NCBI GenBank assembly: GCA_022712785.1
Contig: JAFLJX010000237.1
Location: 1-34,667, forward strand
Direction: 5' to 3'
Source: Mycoplasmatota bacterium
GTDB lineage: Bacteria; Bacillota_I; Bacilli_A; Izemoplasmatales; Izemoplasmataceae
DNA length: 34,667 bases
In this document: one piece after another, positions 1-8,532 of the stretch
How the letters are laid out: each line of letters starts with the position of its first letter
How positions within the stretch are numbered: position 1 is the first letter of the stretch
Translations under genes and position numbers: made by a program
Notes under the pieces: model-generated
What the model saw: only the letters and a program-made list of their open reading frames with translations
Databases searched by the model: none
What the model was told of the DNA's origin: nothing

Positions 1-150
1 TATCAAGTTAATAGTAGTTGTTTTCCCAGCACCGTTTTTACCAATAAAGCCATAAACTTCACCTTTTTTTACAGTAAGGTTTAAATTCTTTAATACGGCT
101 GTTTTTCCATAATATTTAGACAAATTAACAGTTTTAATAGCCTCCATCAT
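1..150 (-). CDS. ABC transporter ATP-binding protein, N-terminal part (cut by window edge)
   Basis: The first 50 residues of an ABC ATPase are present and the rest lies left of the window. The visible part has the first beta strands (AIKTVNLSKYYGKTAVLKN) and a complete Walker A motif, GKNGAGKTT, at about residues 38-46. The start is ATG at 150, overlapping the TGA of the upstream gene as ATGA, so the two are translationally coupled; a second ATG directly follows and could also be used. The preceding gene encodes a PLDc_N membrane protein. The same pair order is known from the Bacillus sigY operon (yxlE-yxlF, where YxlF is an ABC ATPase), so this may be a YxlF-like drug or peptide exporter subunit. 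The substrate cannot be told from this fragment. Confidence 0.9.
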   Translation of the reverse strand, partial: MMEAIKTVNLSKYYGKTAVLKNLNLTVKKGEVYGFIGKNGAGKTTTINLI

Positions 151-353
151 TCATCCTTTCCAAAGATTAAATAAATTACCCAACCGAAGTTAACAACTAA
201 ACTTACTACTATCCAAATAATTTTGTTTCCACCTTTAACAACTCTTTCTTCCTTTAAGATATCTATAATCACGTAAATCTTAAAGAAAAGATCGATTATA
301 AAAAACGGTATGATTAATGGTAATAAATCAATTAAAAAGCTGAATTCTTCCAT
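147..353 (-). CDS. PLDc_N-domain small membrane protein (YxlE-like)
   Basis: A 68-residue protein with two hydrophobic helices, about residues 5-28 and 46-64. They flank a short polar stretch with the pattern DILKEERVVKGGNKIIWI, and the protein ends in IYLIFGKDE. This matches the PLDc_N (phospholipase D nuclease N-terminal) family, which despite its name has no nuclease site and is simply a two-helix membrane protein. Family members are often subunits or modulators encoded beside ABC exporters; Bacillus YxlE is a negative regulator of sigma-Y. No sigma factor gene is visible here. The Shine-Dalgarno AGGAGG overlaps the stop of the gene upstream, and the stop overlaps the ABC ATPase start. Confidence 0.8.
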   Translation of the reverse strand: MEEFSFLIDLLPLIIPFFIIDLFFKIYVIIDILKEERVVKGGNKIIWIVVSLVVNFGWVIYLIFGKDE

Positions 354-362
354 GGTTGCCTC

Positions 363-803
363 CTAAATGCCGTCTCTAACATTTACCTTATCTTTTCTTC
401 CATTATAACCTTGAACTCCTGATACTAAATATAAAATCCCAGTAATTTGGTTAGACATTAACATAATCCCACCCCAAACTGCTTGATACAAGTATACGCT
501 CTTAGCCTTTTCTTCAGTATATTTTTCTTTAATTAGTCCTGGGAATATTACTAAGTTAACAATGAAGAATATTGTATAGACAATAGTCATGACGAAAATA
601 AAACTACCCAAATAACCCAAAAATTGTATAAGCTCAGCATATTCTTCCGGTGACATATTTGCTTCAGCTGCACTTCCTAAATTAGGCATTTTTTCAATAT
701 TCTTAAATAGTATTGATGCAGCAATTAAACCAAGAACAAAAATACCTTCAATAACCATTCCAATAATCGTGATTATCCTTGGTGTTCTTTCCATTTTATG
801 CAT
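363..803 (-). CDS. Small membrane protein, possibly DUF4064-like
   Basis: A 146-residue integral membrane protein with hydrophobic segments at about 10-33, 60-91 (long, perhaps one helix plus a re-entrant part) and 104-130, and an acidic soluble loop at about 45-58. The N-terminus (MERTPRIITIIGMVIEG) and the end (GILYLVSGVQGYNGRK) resemble DUF4064 proteins, but the match is weak and by eye only. AGGAGG with a seven-base spacer supports ATG at 803. It lies 25 bases after the YbjQ gene and 9 bases before the PLDc_N gene, so it belongs to the same operon. No function can be assigned. Confidence 0.75.
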   Translation of the reverse strand: MHKMERTPRIITIIGMVIEGIFVLGLIAASILFKNIEKMPNLGSAAEANMSPEEYAELIQFLGYLGSFIFVMTIVYTIFFIVNLVIFPGLIKEKYTEEKAKSVYLYQAVWGGIMLMSNQITGILYLVSGVQGYNGRKDKVNVRDGI

Positions 804-828
804 ATGAATTCCTCCTTATCGAAAAGTG

Positions 829-1155
829 TTATTTAAATATTACTGCAGTACCATAAGCAATTATTTCAGCTGCTCCACCCATAACTGCTGAAGTTTGTAA
901 TCTTAATCCTACAACTCCGTTAGCTCCAAGTTCCTCTGCATCTTTTAATAATCTTTCTGTTGCTACTTTTCTAGCTTCGTTCATCATGTCAGTATATCCA
1001 ACGATTTCTCCACCAACTATACTTTTAAGTCCAGCCATAAAATCTCTACCTATATTTTTAGTTTGTACTGTTGATCCTTTAACGTATCCTAACACTTCAG
1101 AAACTGTTCTACCTGGCACTTCATTTATAGTATATAAGTCTTTTCTAGTAATCAT
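829..1155 (-). CDS. YbjQ family (UPF0145) protein
   Basis: A 108-residue soluble protein of the YbjQ/UPF0145 family (Pfam YbjQ_1). The family pattern is clear: an N-terminal strand ending in GRTVSEVLGYVKGSTV, a central KSIVGGEIVGYTDMMNEAR, then LGANGVVGLRLQTSAV and a C-terminal AYGTAVIFK. Members fold as small oligomers and have been called heavy-metal-binding-like, but no biochemical function is firmly known. It has the usual family length. AAAGGAG upstream supports ATG at 1155. It is the first gene of a four-gene operon running to the left edge, with a good promoter just upstream. Confidence 0.92.
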   Translation of the reverse strand: MITRKDLYTINEVPGRTVSEVLGYVKGSTVQTKNIGRDFMAGLKSIVGGEIVGYTDMMNEARKVATERLLKDAEELGANGVVGLRLQTSAVMGGAAEIIAYGTAVIFK

Positions 1156-1216
1156 ATTATTCTCCTTTTAAAAATTAAAGTATATGAATTTTACAACATT
1201 ATTCATATCTAATTAT

Positions 1217-1245
1217 ATTATACATTGAAATAAGTATAAATTCAA
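1217..1245 (-). promoter_or_regulatory. Predicted sigma-A promoter of the ybjQ operon
   Basis: On the minus strand there is TTGAAT (1245-1240), a 17-base spacer, and TATAAT (1222-1217). It sits about 60 bases before the YbjQ start codon and after the terminator of the gene upstream. Both boxes are near consensus. Confidence 0.6.
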
Positions 1246-1295
1246 ACAAATTATTTTAAATTATTTTTCATAACCAAAAGATACCTTTAGATTAA

Positions 1296-1321
1296 AATAA
1301 GACACGTACACGTGTCTTATT
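1296..1321 (-). terminator. Intrinsic terminator after the GltD-like gene
   Basis: A near-perfect palindrome with arms AATAAGACACGT and ACGTGTCTTATT sits two bases past the stop codon of the flavoprotein gene. On the minus strand it runs into TTTTAAT, a short U-tract. The literal loop is two bases, so the top pairs will open in practice. Confidence 0.7.
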
Positions 1322-1323
1322 CC

Positions 1324-2265
1324 TTATTTACTTAAATATTCCTCAATTGCTATAGCCGCCATTTTACCTTCTCCAATAGCATACTTAATTAAACTTTGAC
1401 CTCTTCTTGCATCACCACATATAAATATGTTTTCTTTATCTGTAGTAAAAATTTTTGTGTCTCTATTATGTTTAGTTTTATCAATTTCAATGTCGAAAGC
1501 ATTTAGCCCTTCTTCAATTGGTCCTAAGAACCCAATAGCGACAAATATTAAATCAGCGTCAATTTCTCCATATTGATTCTTGAATTCTAATTTTGATCCA
1601 TTTTCATCTCTTGTGAAGCCTACATTATCCGTAACTATTTTGGAAACACAACCATCTTTATCAATAAACTTAACGGCTGTTTTTTCATACAGTTTTACTT
1701 CATCTTCATCAAAATCATAAACGTTTTTCTTTCTCTCATTGTTCTTAGAATGAATTTCTAATTGCTTAACACTTAAGGCACCTTGGCTAATTGCGGTAGC
1801 TACACAATCATTTGATGTATCTCCACCACCAATAATAACCACATTTTTACCTTTAGCATCAATATCTAAAGGTGTTCCATCTAATAAATGTTTAGTATTA
1901 TCTTTCAAATACTCCATTGCAAAGAAGATATTGTTTAGTTGTCTTCCATCGATTGAAATATCTCTAGCATGTTCAGCACCTGTTGCTACTAGAACACAAT
2001 CAAATTCTTTTGATATTTTTGAGGCAATATTTTGTTTATCAATTTTTGTATTTAAAATAAACTCTACACCTAAATTTCTTAAAACATCAGCCTTTTTTAA
2101 AATATTATTCTTGTTTAATTTCATGTGAGGAATCCCATACATTAGTATTCCACCAGGTCTGTCAGCTTTTTCATACATTGTTACAGAATGTCCGTTAGTT
2201 GCTAAAGCTTGCGCTGCAGCCATACCTGAAGGACCGGTTCCTATAATCGCTATTTTAGGACTCAT
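1324..2265 (-). CDS. Short GltD-like FAD/NAD(P) oxidoreductase
   Basis: A 313-residue flavoprotein of the glutamate-synthase small-subunit (GltD) type. The FAD dinucleotide fold has GTGPSG at 9-14 and the diagnostic GGILMYGIPHMKL at 39-51. ATGA follows at 95-98, the NAD(P) fold motif IGGGDTSND at 145-153, and the FAD-binding CGDARRGQSL at 283-292. Normal GltD is about 470-490 residues with an N-terminal domain of roughly 140 residues carrying two [4Fe-4S] clusters; that domain is absent. No gltB is nearby, so this is not a complete glutamate synthase. The start at 2265 has GAAAGGGTG upstream and directly precedes the Rossmann strand, so the protein is naturally short. It may pass electrons from NAD(P)H to an unknown acceptor. 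The gene stands alone. Confidence 0.85.
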   Translation of the reverse strand: MSPKIAIIGTGPSGMAAAQALATNGHSVTMYEKADRPGGILMYGIPHMKLNKNNILKKADVLRNLGVEFILNTKIDKQNIASKISKEFDCVLVATGAEHARDISIDGRQLNNIFFAMEYLKDNTKHLLDGTPLDIDAKGKNVVIIGGGDTSNDCVATAISQGALSVKQLEIHSKNNERKKNVYDFDEDEVKLYEKTAVKFIDKDGCVSKIVTDNVGFTRDENGSKLEFKNQYGEIDADLIFVAIGFLGPIEEGLNAFDIEIDKTKHNRDTKIFTTDKENIFICGDARRGQSLIKYAIGEGKMAAIAIEEYLSK

Positions 2266-2419
2266 AGTTTCACCCTTTCAATTTGTAATTCACTAAATAT
2301 TACTGTAATTATATCATAAACTATTATACATATATAATATCTTAGTAATATATTTATCTTCAATACTATTTTAACACAAAATATGATTAGTTCGTGTAGA
2401 AATTATTTACTCTAAATAT

Positions 2420-4759
2420 TTACTTAATTTCAACTTTAATTGAGATCAATTCTAGATTAATAGAACTTATATTAATAGTTGCAATACCTGTTTTTTGAAT
2501 AGTTTTAACAAAGAACCCTGTAGATCCACCAAGTAATGGTAAAGTATCTGGCCCAATAAGTTCTAATGGACCAGCAATTGAAACCTTTATAATCTCACTA
2601 CTATAATCCATAGTATTAGATAATTCATTAACATGTTTTACAACAACCCTTGTTGTTTGATAAGTATCTGTTTCTGTGATTACAGAATCATCAATTACTG
2701 CAGTTAATAAATGATTGTCTGTTGCACCTAATTTCTTAGAAGCTATAATCTCATTATTTTTATAGGCTTCAAAAGTATAAGTAATCGATTCAAGACCCCA
2801 TTTACCAACATATTTTTCATAAAACTTAGCTGCTTGATCCATACTTAATTTATGTTTTCTTAAGAATAACAACATTTTTATTTTCAATCGAAGTGGAATT
2901 TTCATACCGTGATGCATAATGGATAGCAATACCTCTTTCAAAGTATCACAGTCTTTCTTAGAGTATAATTCATTTTCATGTATAAGATTACCAATGAAGT
3001 CATCAATAATGACTGGTGGATTAGGTAAATCCTTATATCTATCCAAACTTGATGGATAAAAATCACCAATAACATCCTTGTTTATCTTAAAACGAACAAA
3101 ATCAGCATTTGTCATTACATAAACTTCTTTAATCTCTGAAGCTTCTTGTTCACCTATGCTTAAACTACTTAAAACCTCTAAATATGGAGATTCAATGTTC
3201 ACAGCGTAAACACTTGCTGCATATTTTGGTATTCTAAACATATCCATCACACCGTGGTAACAAATTCTGTCTCCACTTCCAAAATCTTTATGAGTATTAT
3301 AATCAAACATACACCACCCAATTGCGCCAATGATATCTTTTGAAGCATGATTATATTGTTGAGCATTTAAGTGTCTTTTAGTGTGTTCAACACGGTGAGA
3401 TTCATCATCGAATTTCTTAGTAGGATACATGTGTCCAAGATATTCAGTAACCATATAGGGAACATCTTTTTTTGTTACTTTCATTCGTGACTCTAATCCT
3501 TTATTAGAGCCTCTATGAACAAAGTCATTATAAGTATATACATCTTCATACATTGTACTTCCAGTAAAGTTTCGAACTCCCCCAGTTGGTCTGTATTTAT
3601 CTAATGATTTTGCAACCTCACCTGTTTTTTGATAAAACAAATCATTGTCAGGAGATTCATTTATACGAGTTCCCCATATAAATATTGAAGGATGATTATA
3701 ATCACGGTATATCATTTCATGTGTATTTTTAATTGCTACTTCTTGCCACGGGATATCTCCAATGTGTTGCCAACCAGGGATTTCATTGAATACAAGTAAT
3801 CCTATTTCATCACAACGATCTAAAAAATGTTTACTAGGAGGGTAATGACTGCTTCTAACAGTGTTCAATCCTAATTCAAATTTTAAGATGTCAGCATCTT
3901 TCTTTTGGGCATTACTAGGCATTGCATATCCTACATATGGATATGATTGATGTCTATTTAATCCTACAAGCTTTATATGTTTCTTATTTAAATATAATCC
4001 TTCTGTAGTAACTTCAATGCTCCTATTCCCAAATCTACTTTCATACAATAAAGTATCATCATTAAATATTCTAAGTGTGTATAATACAGGATTTCCTAAA
4101 GTCCATTCTTCTAAAGATACTTTTTTAGTAAAAACTGATTTTTCTTTAGTAAAGTCAACTGTGTTATTGAAAGAGTCTATTACAATATCATCTTTTACAA
4201 TTTCAAAACAACAATTTTTTTGTATTTTAAAATCACCTTTTAAAAACAATTGAAGTTCTAAAGTATCATTAATAACATCTAAAAAAACTTGATCAATGTA
4301 TTCTCTTTCATATTCGATCAAATAAACTTCTCTGTAAATTCCACCGTATGTTAGATAATCAATCACAAAACCATATGGGGGAGTATCACTTCTTTCAGTA
4401 CTATCTACTTTAACAAATAATTTGTTATCTCCCTCAACTATATGTTCACTTACATCTATTTTAAAAGGAGTATATCCACCTTTATGAGACATAACTAAAA
4501 CTTCATTAAAATATACTTCACTATAATTCATTACTCCGTCAAACTGTAAAACATATCTTTTTTGTTTATTTATTTTAATTTTAATGACTTTTTCATAACT
4601 ACTAATAAACTGAAAATCTTTTTCACTGAAATTATTGAAAGGTAGTTCTTTGTTAGTGTGAGGTATATTTACTAAATCTCCTATTGGGAATTTATTAACA
4701 TATTCCTCTTTAAAAGAATCACAATAATTCCAATTATAATTCAATGGAATCTTATGCAT
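2420..4759 (-). CDS. GH2 family beta-galactosidase
   Basis: A 779-residue glycoside hydrolase family 2 enzyme. The order is a sugar-binding jelly roll (about 1-150), an Ig-like domain (about 155-250), a TIM barrel (about 255-525) and a C-terminal Ig-like region. Catalytic motifs are visible: GLNRHQSYPYVG at 266-277, WGTRINES at 362-369 with E368 as acid/base, and MVTEYLGH at 436-443 with E439 as nucleophile. There is no signal peptide, so it acts in the cytoplasm on imported sugar. Beta-glucuronidase or beta-mannosidase activity is a formal alternative, but the neighbouring alpha-galactosidase favours galactosides. Its start overlaps the end of the symporter gene by 8 bases, making it the last gene of a three-gene operon. 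Confidence 0.9.
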   Translation of the reverse strand: MHKIPLNYNWNYCDSFKEEYVNKFPIGDLVNIPHTNKELPFNNFSEKDFQFISSYEKVIKIKINKQKRYVLQFDGVMNYSEVYFNEVLVMSHKGGYTPFKIDVSEHIVEGDNKLFVKVDSTERSDTPPYGFVIDYLTYGGIYREVYLIEYEREYIDQVFLDVINDTLELQLFLKGDFKIQKNCCFEIVKDDIVIDSFNNTVDFTKEKSVFTKKVSLEEWTLGNPVLYTLRIFNDDTLLYESRFGNRSIEVTTEGLYLNKKHIKLVGLNRHQSYPYVGYAMPSNAQKKDADILKFELGLNTVRSSHYPPSKHFLDRCDEIGLLVFNEIPGWQHIGDIPWQEVAIKNTHEMIYRDYNHPSIFIWGTRINESPDNDLFYQKTGEVAKSLDKYRPTGGVRNFTGSTMYEDVYTYNDFVHRGSNKGLESRMKVTKKDVPYMVTEYLGHMYPTKKFDDESHRVEHTKRHLNAQQYNHASKDIIGAIGWCMFDYNTHKDFGSGDRICYHGVMDMFRIPKYAASVYAVNIESPYLEVLSSLSIGEQEASEIKEVYVMTNADFVRFKINKDVIGDFYPSSLDRYKDLPNPPVIIDDFIGNLIHENELYSKKDCDTLKEVLLSIMHHGMKIPLRLKIKMLLFLRKHKLSMDQAAKFYEKYVGKWGLESITYTFEAYKNNEIIASKKLGATDNHLLTAVIDDSVITETDTYQTTRVVVKHVNELSNTMDYSSEIIKVSIAGPLELIGPDTLPLLGGSTGFFVKTIQKTGIATINISSINLELISIKVEIK

Positions 4760-6158
4760 TTTCTAAACTCCTCCTTACTTCTAATTCTTTAATGATTTCT
4801 TTATATTTTTCTTCATTAATTATGTGATATTTATTAAAGATATATCTACTTAACAACATTCCGAAAATTGGCAGAATAAACATCAGGATGGAAATACCAA
4901 ATAAAGTTGAACTAGTTTGAGTTAAAAGCTGATCGCTATCTGCGTCTACTTTTAAATCTATTACCTCTAGACCAAATCCAACAACACCCATACTTAACCC
5001 TGTTGCTAGTTTAACCACAAATGTTTGAACACTAAACACTGTACTTTCACTTCTGCTTTTTGTTTTTAATTCTCCGTATTCAACAGTGTCACTTAAAAGT
5101 AAAGTTGTTAGTACCATACCAATACCTTGTCCAAAGAATACTAAAACACCTAATCCAAATACTAAGATGATATTATCATTTAAAATAAATGCATTTATGA
5201 ACAATCCAATAAAAGCGAATATCTGTAATAATATACTGTAGTTATACATCTGTTTTCTAGTGAATTTTTTACTTAATGTTGTATAAAAAGCAATACTTAT
5301 TAATTGGACAACTAATCCTAGACCTATAAATGGTAAAAATAAGTTTTCATTACCTAGGTTATAAGAAATATAATAAAACGCCATTGTACTAGTAATATAT
5401 AAAACAAAGTTTGTTACTACTACAACAATCATTACTACCATTAATTGATCATTATCAGTTAATAACTTCCACATTTTCTTAAGGGAAATACTTTCATGAT
5501 CTTCTGATACATTTTGTTCTTTAACATTAAACACCATAATAACTTGTGAAATAATAAAAACAATCGAGATGATTATAGCAAAGTATAAAAATCCATTACG
5601 TATTTCACTATTAGTAGCAGCTTGAACATCTATAGTTCCACCACCTAAAAATGCAGCTAAAAGCAAATATGGAGCACTTACAACAGCAAAACCAACAGTT
5701 GTAAAGAAACGAGTTATTGCACTAACGCTTTCTCGGTCCTCTTGATGTTTTGATAATGCAGGAATCATAGACCAAAATGGAATATCCATTAAAGTATAAC
5801 TCATTCCCCATAATGTATAGAATACAGTGATATAAATCATATACTCAATGCTTTTAGGAGCAAAACCTGGATTAATAAATACAAAGATAACAATAATAGC
5901 ATTTAATATAGTACCAGTTAGAATCCACGGTCTAAATTTACCCCATCTAGATTTAGTGTTATGGACTAGGTTACCCATTATTGGATCATTTACTGCATCC
6001 CATATACGAACTACCATAAACATTCCACCAACAAACCCTGCGCTCATACCAACATAAGTAGTTAGGTAAATAAACATGATTGTACTAAGTGCATACGCTG
6101 CATCTTTCCCTATCCCTGAAATCCCAAATATCCACTTATTCTTTTTACTTAGTTTCAT
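4752..6158 (-). CDS. GPH family sugar:cation symporter
   Basis: A 468-residue membrane transporter with about 12 hydrophobic helices, of the glycoside-pentoside-hexuronide (MelB/LacS/XylP) family in the MFS. The family signature lies between the second and third helices: WDAVNDPIMGNLVHNT followed by KSRWGKFRPWIL at about 49-77. It has no C-terminal IIA domain, unlike Streptococcus LacS. It most likely imports galactosides such as melibiose, raffinose or lactose with Na+ or H+ for the two flanking galactosidases. One base separates its start codon from the stop of the alpha-galactosidase gene, and GGGAG lies at ribosome-binding distance. This arrangement suggests tight coexpression. Confidence 0.92.
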   Translation of the reverse strand: MKLSKKNKWIFGISGIGKDAAYALSTIMFIYLTTYVGMSAGFVGGMFMVVRIWDAVNDPIMGNLVHNTKSRWGKFRPWILTGTILNAIIVIFVFINPGFAPKSIEYMIYITVFYTLWGMSYTLMDIPFWSMIPALSKHQEDRESVSAITRFFTTVGFAVVSAPYLLLAAFLGGGTIDVQAATNSEIRNGFLYFAIIISIVFIISQVIMVFNVKEQNVSEDHESISLKKMWKLLTDNDQLMVVMIVVVVTNFVLYITSTMAFYYISYNLGNENLFLPFIGLGLVVQLISIAFYTTLSKKFTRKQMYNYSILLQIFAFIGLFINAFILNDNIILVFGLGVLVFFGQGIGMVLTTLLLSDTVEYGELKTKSRSESTVFSVQTFVVKLATGLSMGVVGFGLEVIDLKVDADSDQLLTQTSSTLFGISILMFILPIFGMLLSRYIFNKYHIINEEKYKEIIKELEVRRSLENA

Positions 6159-6159
6159 T

Positions 6160-8493
6160 TCATTTCTCCCTTTTTATATGAATTACCTTTGAACTATAAT
6201 CTCTTAACATCATTACATTATCATTAGTTCCTGTTCCTGTGAAAGAATGATGTAATAACAATTCACTATTTTCAAGTTGTGACTTAGTCATTATTTTATT
6301 TAATGTATCTTCTTTATACTTATAACGATTCGCAATAAAATTTAAAATTTGTCCATTCACTTTTAGTTTTATTGGTAATACATGATTTACTAAACTACCT
6401 GTGTCTCTAACATTTAAGTATTGTTCCCTACTTGTAATTTTATATATTCCATCTATTAAGCCTTTAATAGGTATTCTTATAAATGGTGCATTAGGTTTTG
6501 ACTGCACTTGATAATAAAGCACTAGTGCTTCATTTTTATCTTCATTCATAACCATCCATATACCAACATTACTATCATATATACTCTTTATACGATGAAA
6601 TTCTCCAAACTGAAATAGTGATCTATATTCCTTATAGTATTCAACTTGTTTTTGAATAACAAACGACTCAAAAGGAGTAATTTTACTCAGGTCTAATTCG
6701 TAACCTAATATGCCAAAACAAGCAACATTGAATCTACTTTCAAGTGGTGTATGTCTAAGTACTTGGTGACTAACATCACCACTGACATGATTACTAATAC
6801 TAGATAATGGATACAAGTAACTAGTACCTTCTTGTATCAACATTCTTTCATAACTATCTGTATTATCGCTTGTCCATGTTTGAGGCATGTAGTAAAGCAT
6901 ACCCATATCAAATCTATTCCCCCCACTACTACATGATTCAAATAACACATCTGGAAATTCAGTTACTAGATCTTCAAGTACATCATATAATCCCATTACG
7001 TATAAATGATTAAATTTACCTTGGTCTTCAACATCAAGGTATTGACTAAACACATCACTAAAATTACGATTCATGTCCCATTTTATATATCTTATGTTTG
7101 CGCTGTTTATTAGATCTCTTAGAACTGTTTTTAAATACATTATAACTTCTGGATTGGTTAAATCTAATATTAGTTGATTACGTCCTAACGAAGGTTTCAT
7201 ATTAGGGATTTCGATTGCCCAAGATGGATTTTTTTTATACAAATCACTATCCTTATTAATCATTTCTGGTTCAACCCAAATCCCAAAGTCTAATCCCATT
7301 TTATTTATTTTTTTACTTATGCCTTTTACTCCTCTAGGTAATTTTTTTCTATTATAATACCAATCACCAAGTGAAGAAAAATCATCGTTTCTTCTTCCAA
7401 ACCATCCGTCATCTATACAGAATAGTTCCATACCTAGTTTTTTAGCTTTCTTGGCGATTGTTAAGAGCTTTTTTTGATTAAAATCAAAATATGTAGCTTC
7501 CCAATTATTTATTAATATTGGTCTTGCTTTTTTATGTTGTTTTTTAATAATACTTTCTTCAATAAAGTTATGAAGATTATTACTAATTTTATTGAATCCT
7601 GAGCTACTAAAAGTCAATACAAGTTCTGGAGTAATCAATTGTTCATTTTTATTTAGCTTATAACGGAAATCAAATGAATTTATTCCCATTTGAATGCGTA
7701 CTAAATCATGTGTGCTAACTTCAATATTAGCTTCAAAATTTCCACTATAGATTAAAGCACATCCATATACATTACCATAGTCCTCTTGAGTTGTTTTATC
7801 ATGTACTAAGACAAAAGGATTATGATCACTACTACTAACTCCTTTTTTACTATCAAAAGATATTGTGCCTTTACTTAATTGATGTTTTGAAATGTGTCTT
7901 TCGCGAATCCAAGCACCATCAAATTTTGTTATTTCATAATCTTTATTTAAGAAATCTAATTGTCCACTCATTGCTTTATCAATAATGACTGGTCCTTGAT
8001 TATGATTTATTATTGTGTTGTTTCTAATAATTAAATCATTGTCTTCAAACACACTATAATATAATTTCACTTCAACATTATTGATCGTATCTAACAGTAT
8101 TATTTCTAGAGTAAGAGATTTCTTTGCTTGAGGCATTTTATCAAAGTGGAAATCAGAAATAACCTTATGTGATATATATAGCAAATCAAGTGTTCTATGT
8201 CCTGTTGGTAATTCTAAGTGTAAACTGGGATTTCTATAATCACCTTTTCCAAAGGTACTATATTCCAGCAATACGTGGTTAAGCTGATACCCCTTACTTT
8301 CCTCGCTATATGAAGTTGAGCTACCCAATTCAAATTGGTATCTCAAAATATGATCTTTTATATTAATAAAACGATCAATTTTTTTCCCGTAGTATACATG
8401 TTCTAAATGTTTATGTTCATTAATATAGAAGACATAACTTGTATTTTTTGTTTCTAAATAAAAAGTTTTATCTTCTTTATTATAGTTAATCAT
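6160..8493 (-). CDS. GH36 alpha-galactosidase
   Basis: A 777-residue retaining alpha-galactosidase of family GH36. An N-terminal beta-supersandwich (about 1-320) is followed by a TIM barrel that starts at NNWEATYFDF (329-338). Key motifs: CIDDGWFGRR (359-368), GIWVEPEM (404-411), KWDMNR (471-476) with D473 as nucleophile, SCSSGGNRFD (520-529), and WTSDNTD (540-546) with D543 as acid/base. The 70-residue gap between the two catalytic Asp residues equals that in characterised GH36 enzymes such as Geobacillus AgaA. No signal peptide is seen, so it is cytoplasmic. It releases galactose from melibiose, raffinose or stachyose. It is the first of the three galactoside genes, and only 39 bases separate it from the helicase gene upstream. 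Confidence 0.95.
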   Translation of the reverse strand: MINYNKEDKTFYLETKNTSYVFYINEHKHLEHVYYGKKIDRFINIKDHILRYQFELGSSTSYSEESKGYQLNHVLLEYSTFGKGDYRNPSLHLELPTGHRTLDLLYISHKVISDFHFDKMPQAKKSLTLEIILLDTINNVEVKLYYSVFEDNDLIIRNNTIINHNQGPVIIDKAMSGQLDFLNKDYEITKFDGAWIRERHISKHQLSKGTISFDSKKGVSSSDHNPFVLVHDKTTQEDYGNVYGCALIYSGNFEANIEVSTHDLVRIQMGINSFDFRYKLNKNEQLITPELVLTFSSSGFNKISNNLHNFIEESIIKKQHKKARPILINNWEATYFDFNQKKLLTIAKKAKKLGMELFCIDDGWFGRRNDDFSSLGDWYYNRKKLPRGVKGISKKINKMGLDFGIWVEPEMINKDSDLYKKNPSWAIEIPNMKPSLGRNQLILDLTNPEVIMYLKTVLRDLINSANIRYIKWDMNRNFSDVFSQYLDVEDQGKFNHLYVMGLYDVLEDLVTEFPDVLFESCSSGGNRFDMGMLYYMPQTWTSDNTDSYERMLIQEGTSYLYPLSSISNHVSGDVSHQVLRHTPLESRFNVACFGILGYELDLSKITPFESFVIQKQVEYYKEYRSLFQFGEFHRIKSIYDSNVGIWMVMNEDKNEALVLYYQVQSKPNAPFIRIPIKGLIDGIYKITSREQYLNVRDTGSLVNHVLPIKLKVNGQILNFIANRYKYKEDTLNKIMTKSQLENSELLLHHSFTGTGTNDNVMMLRDYSSKVIHIKREK

Positions 8494-8532
8494 TTAATCA
8501 CCTCTTTTATCATATTAAAAAAATCTATAAAC

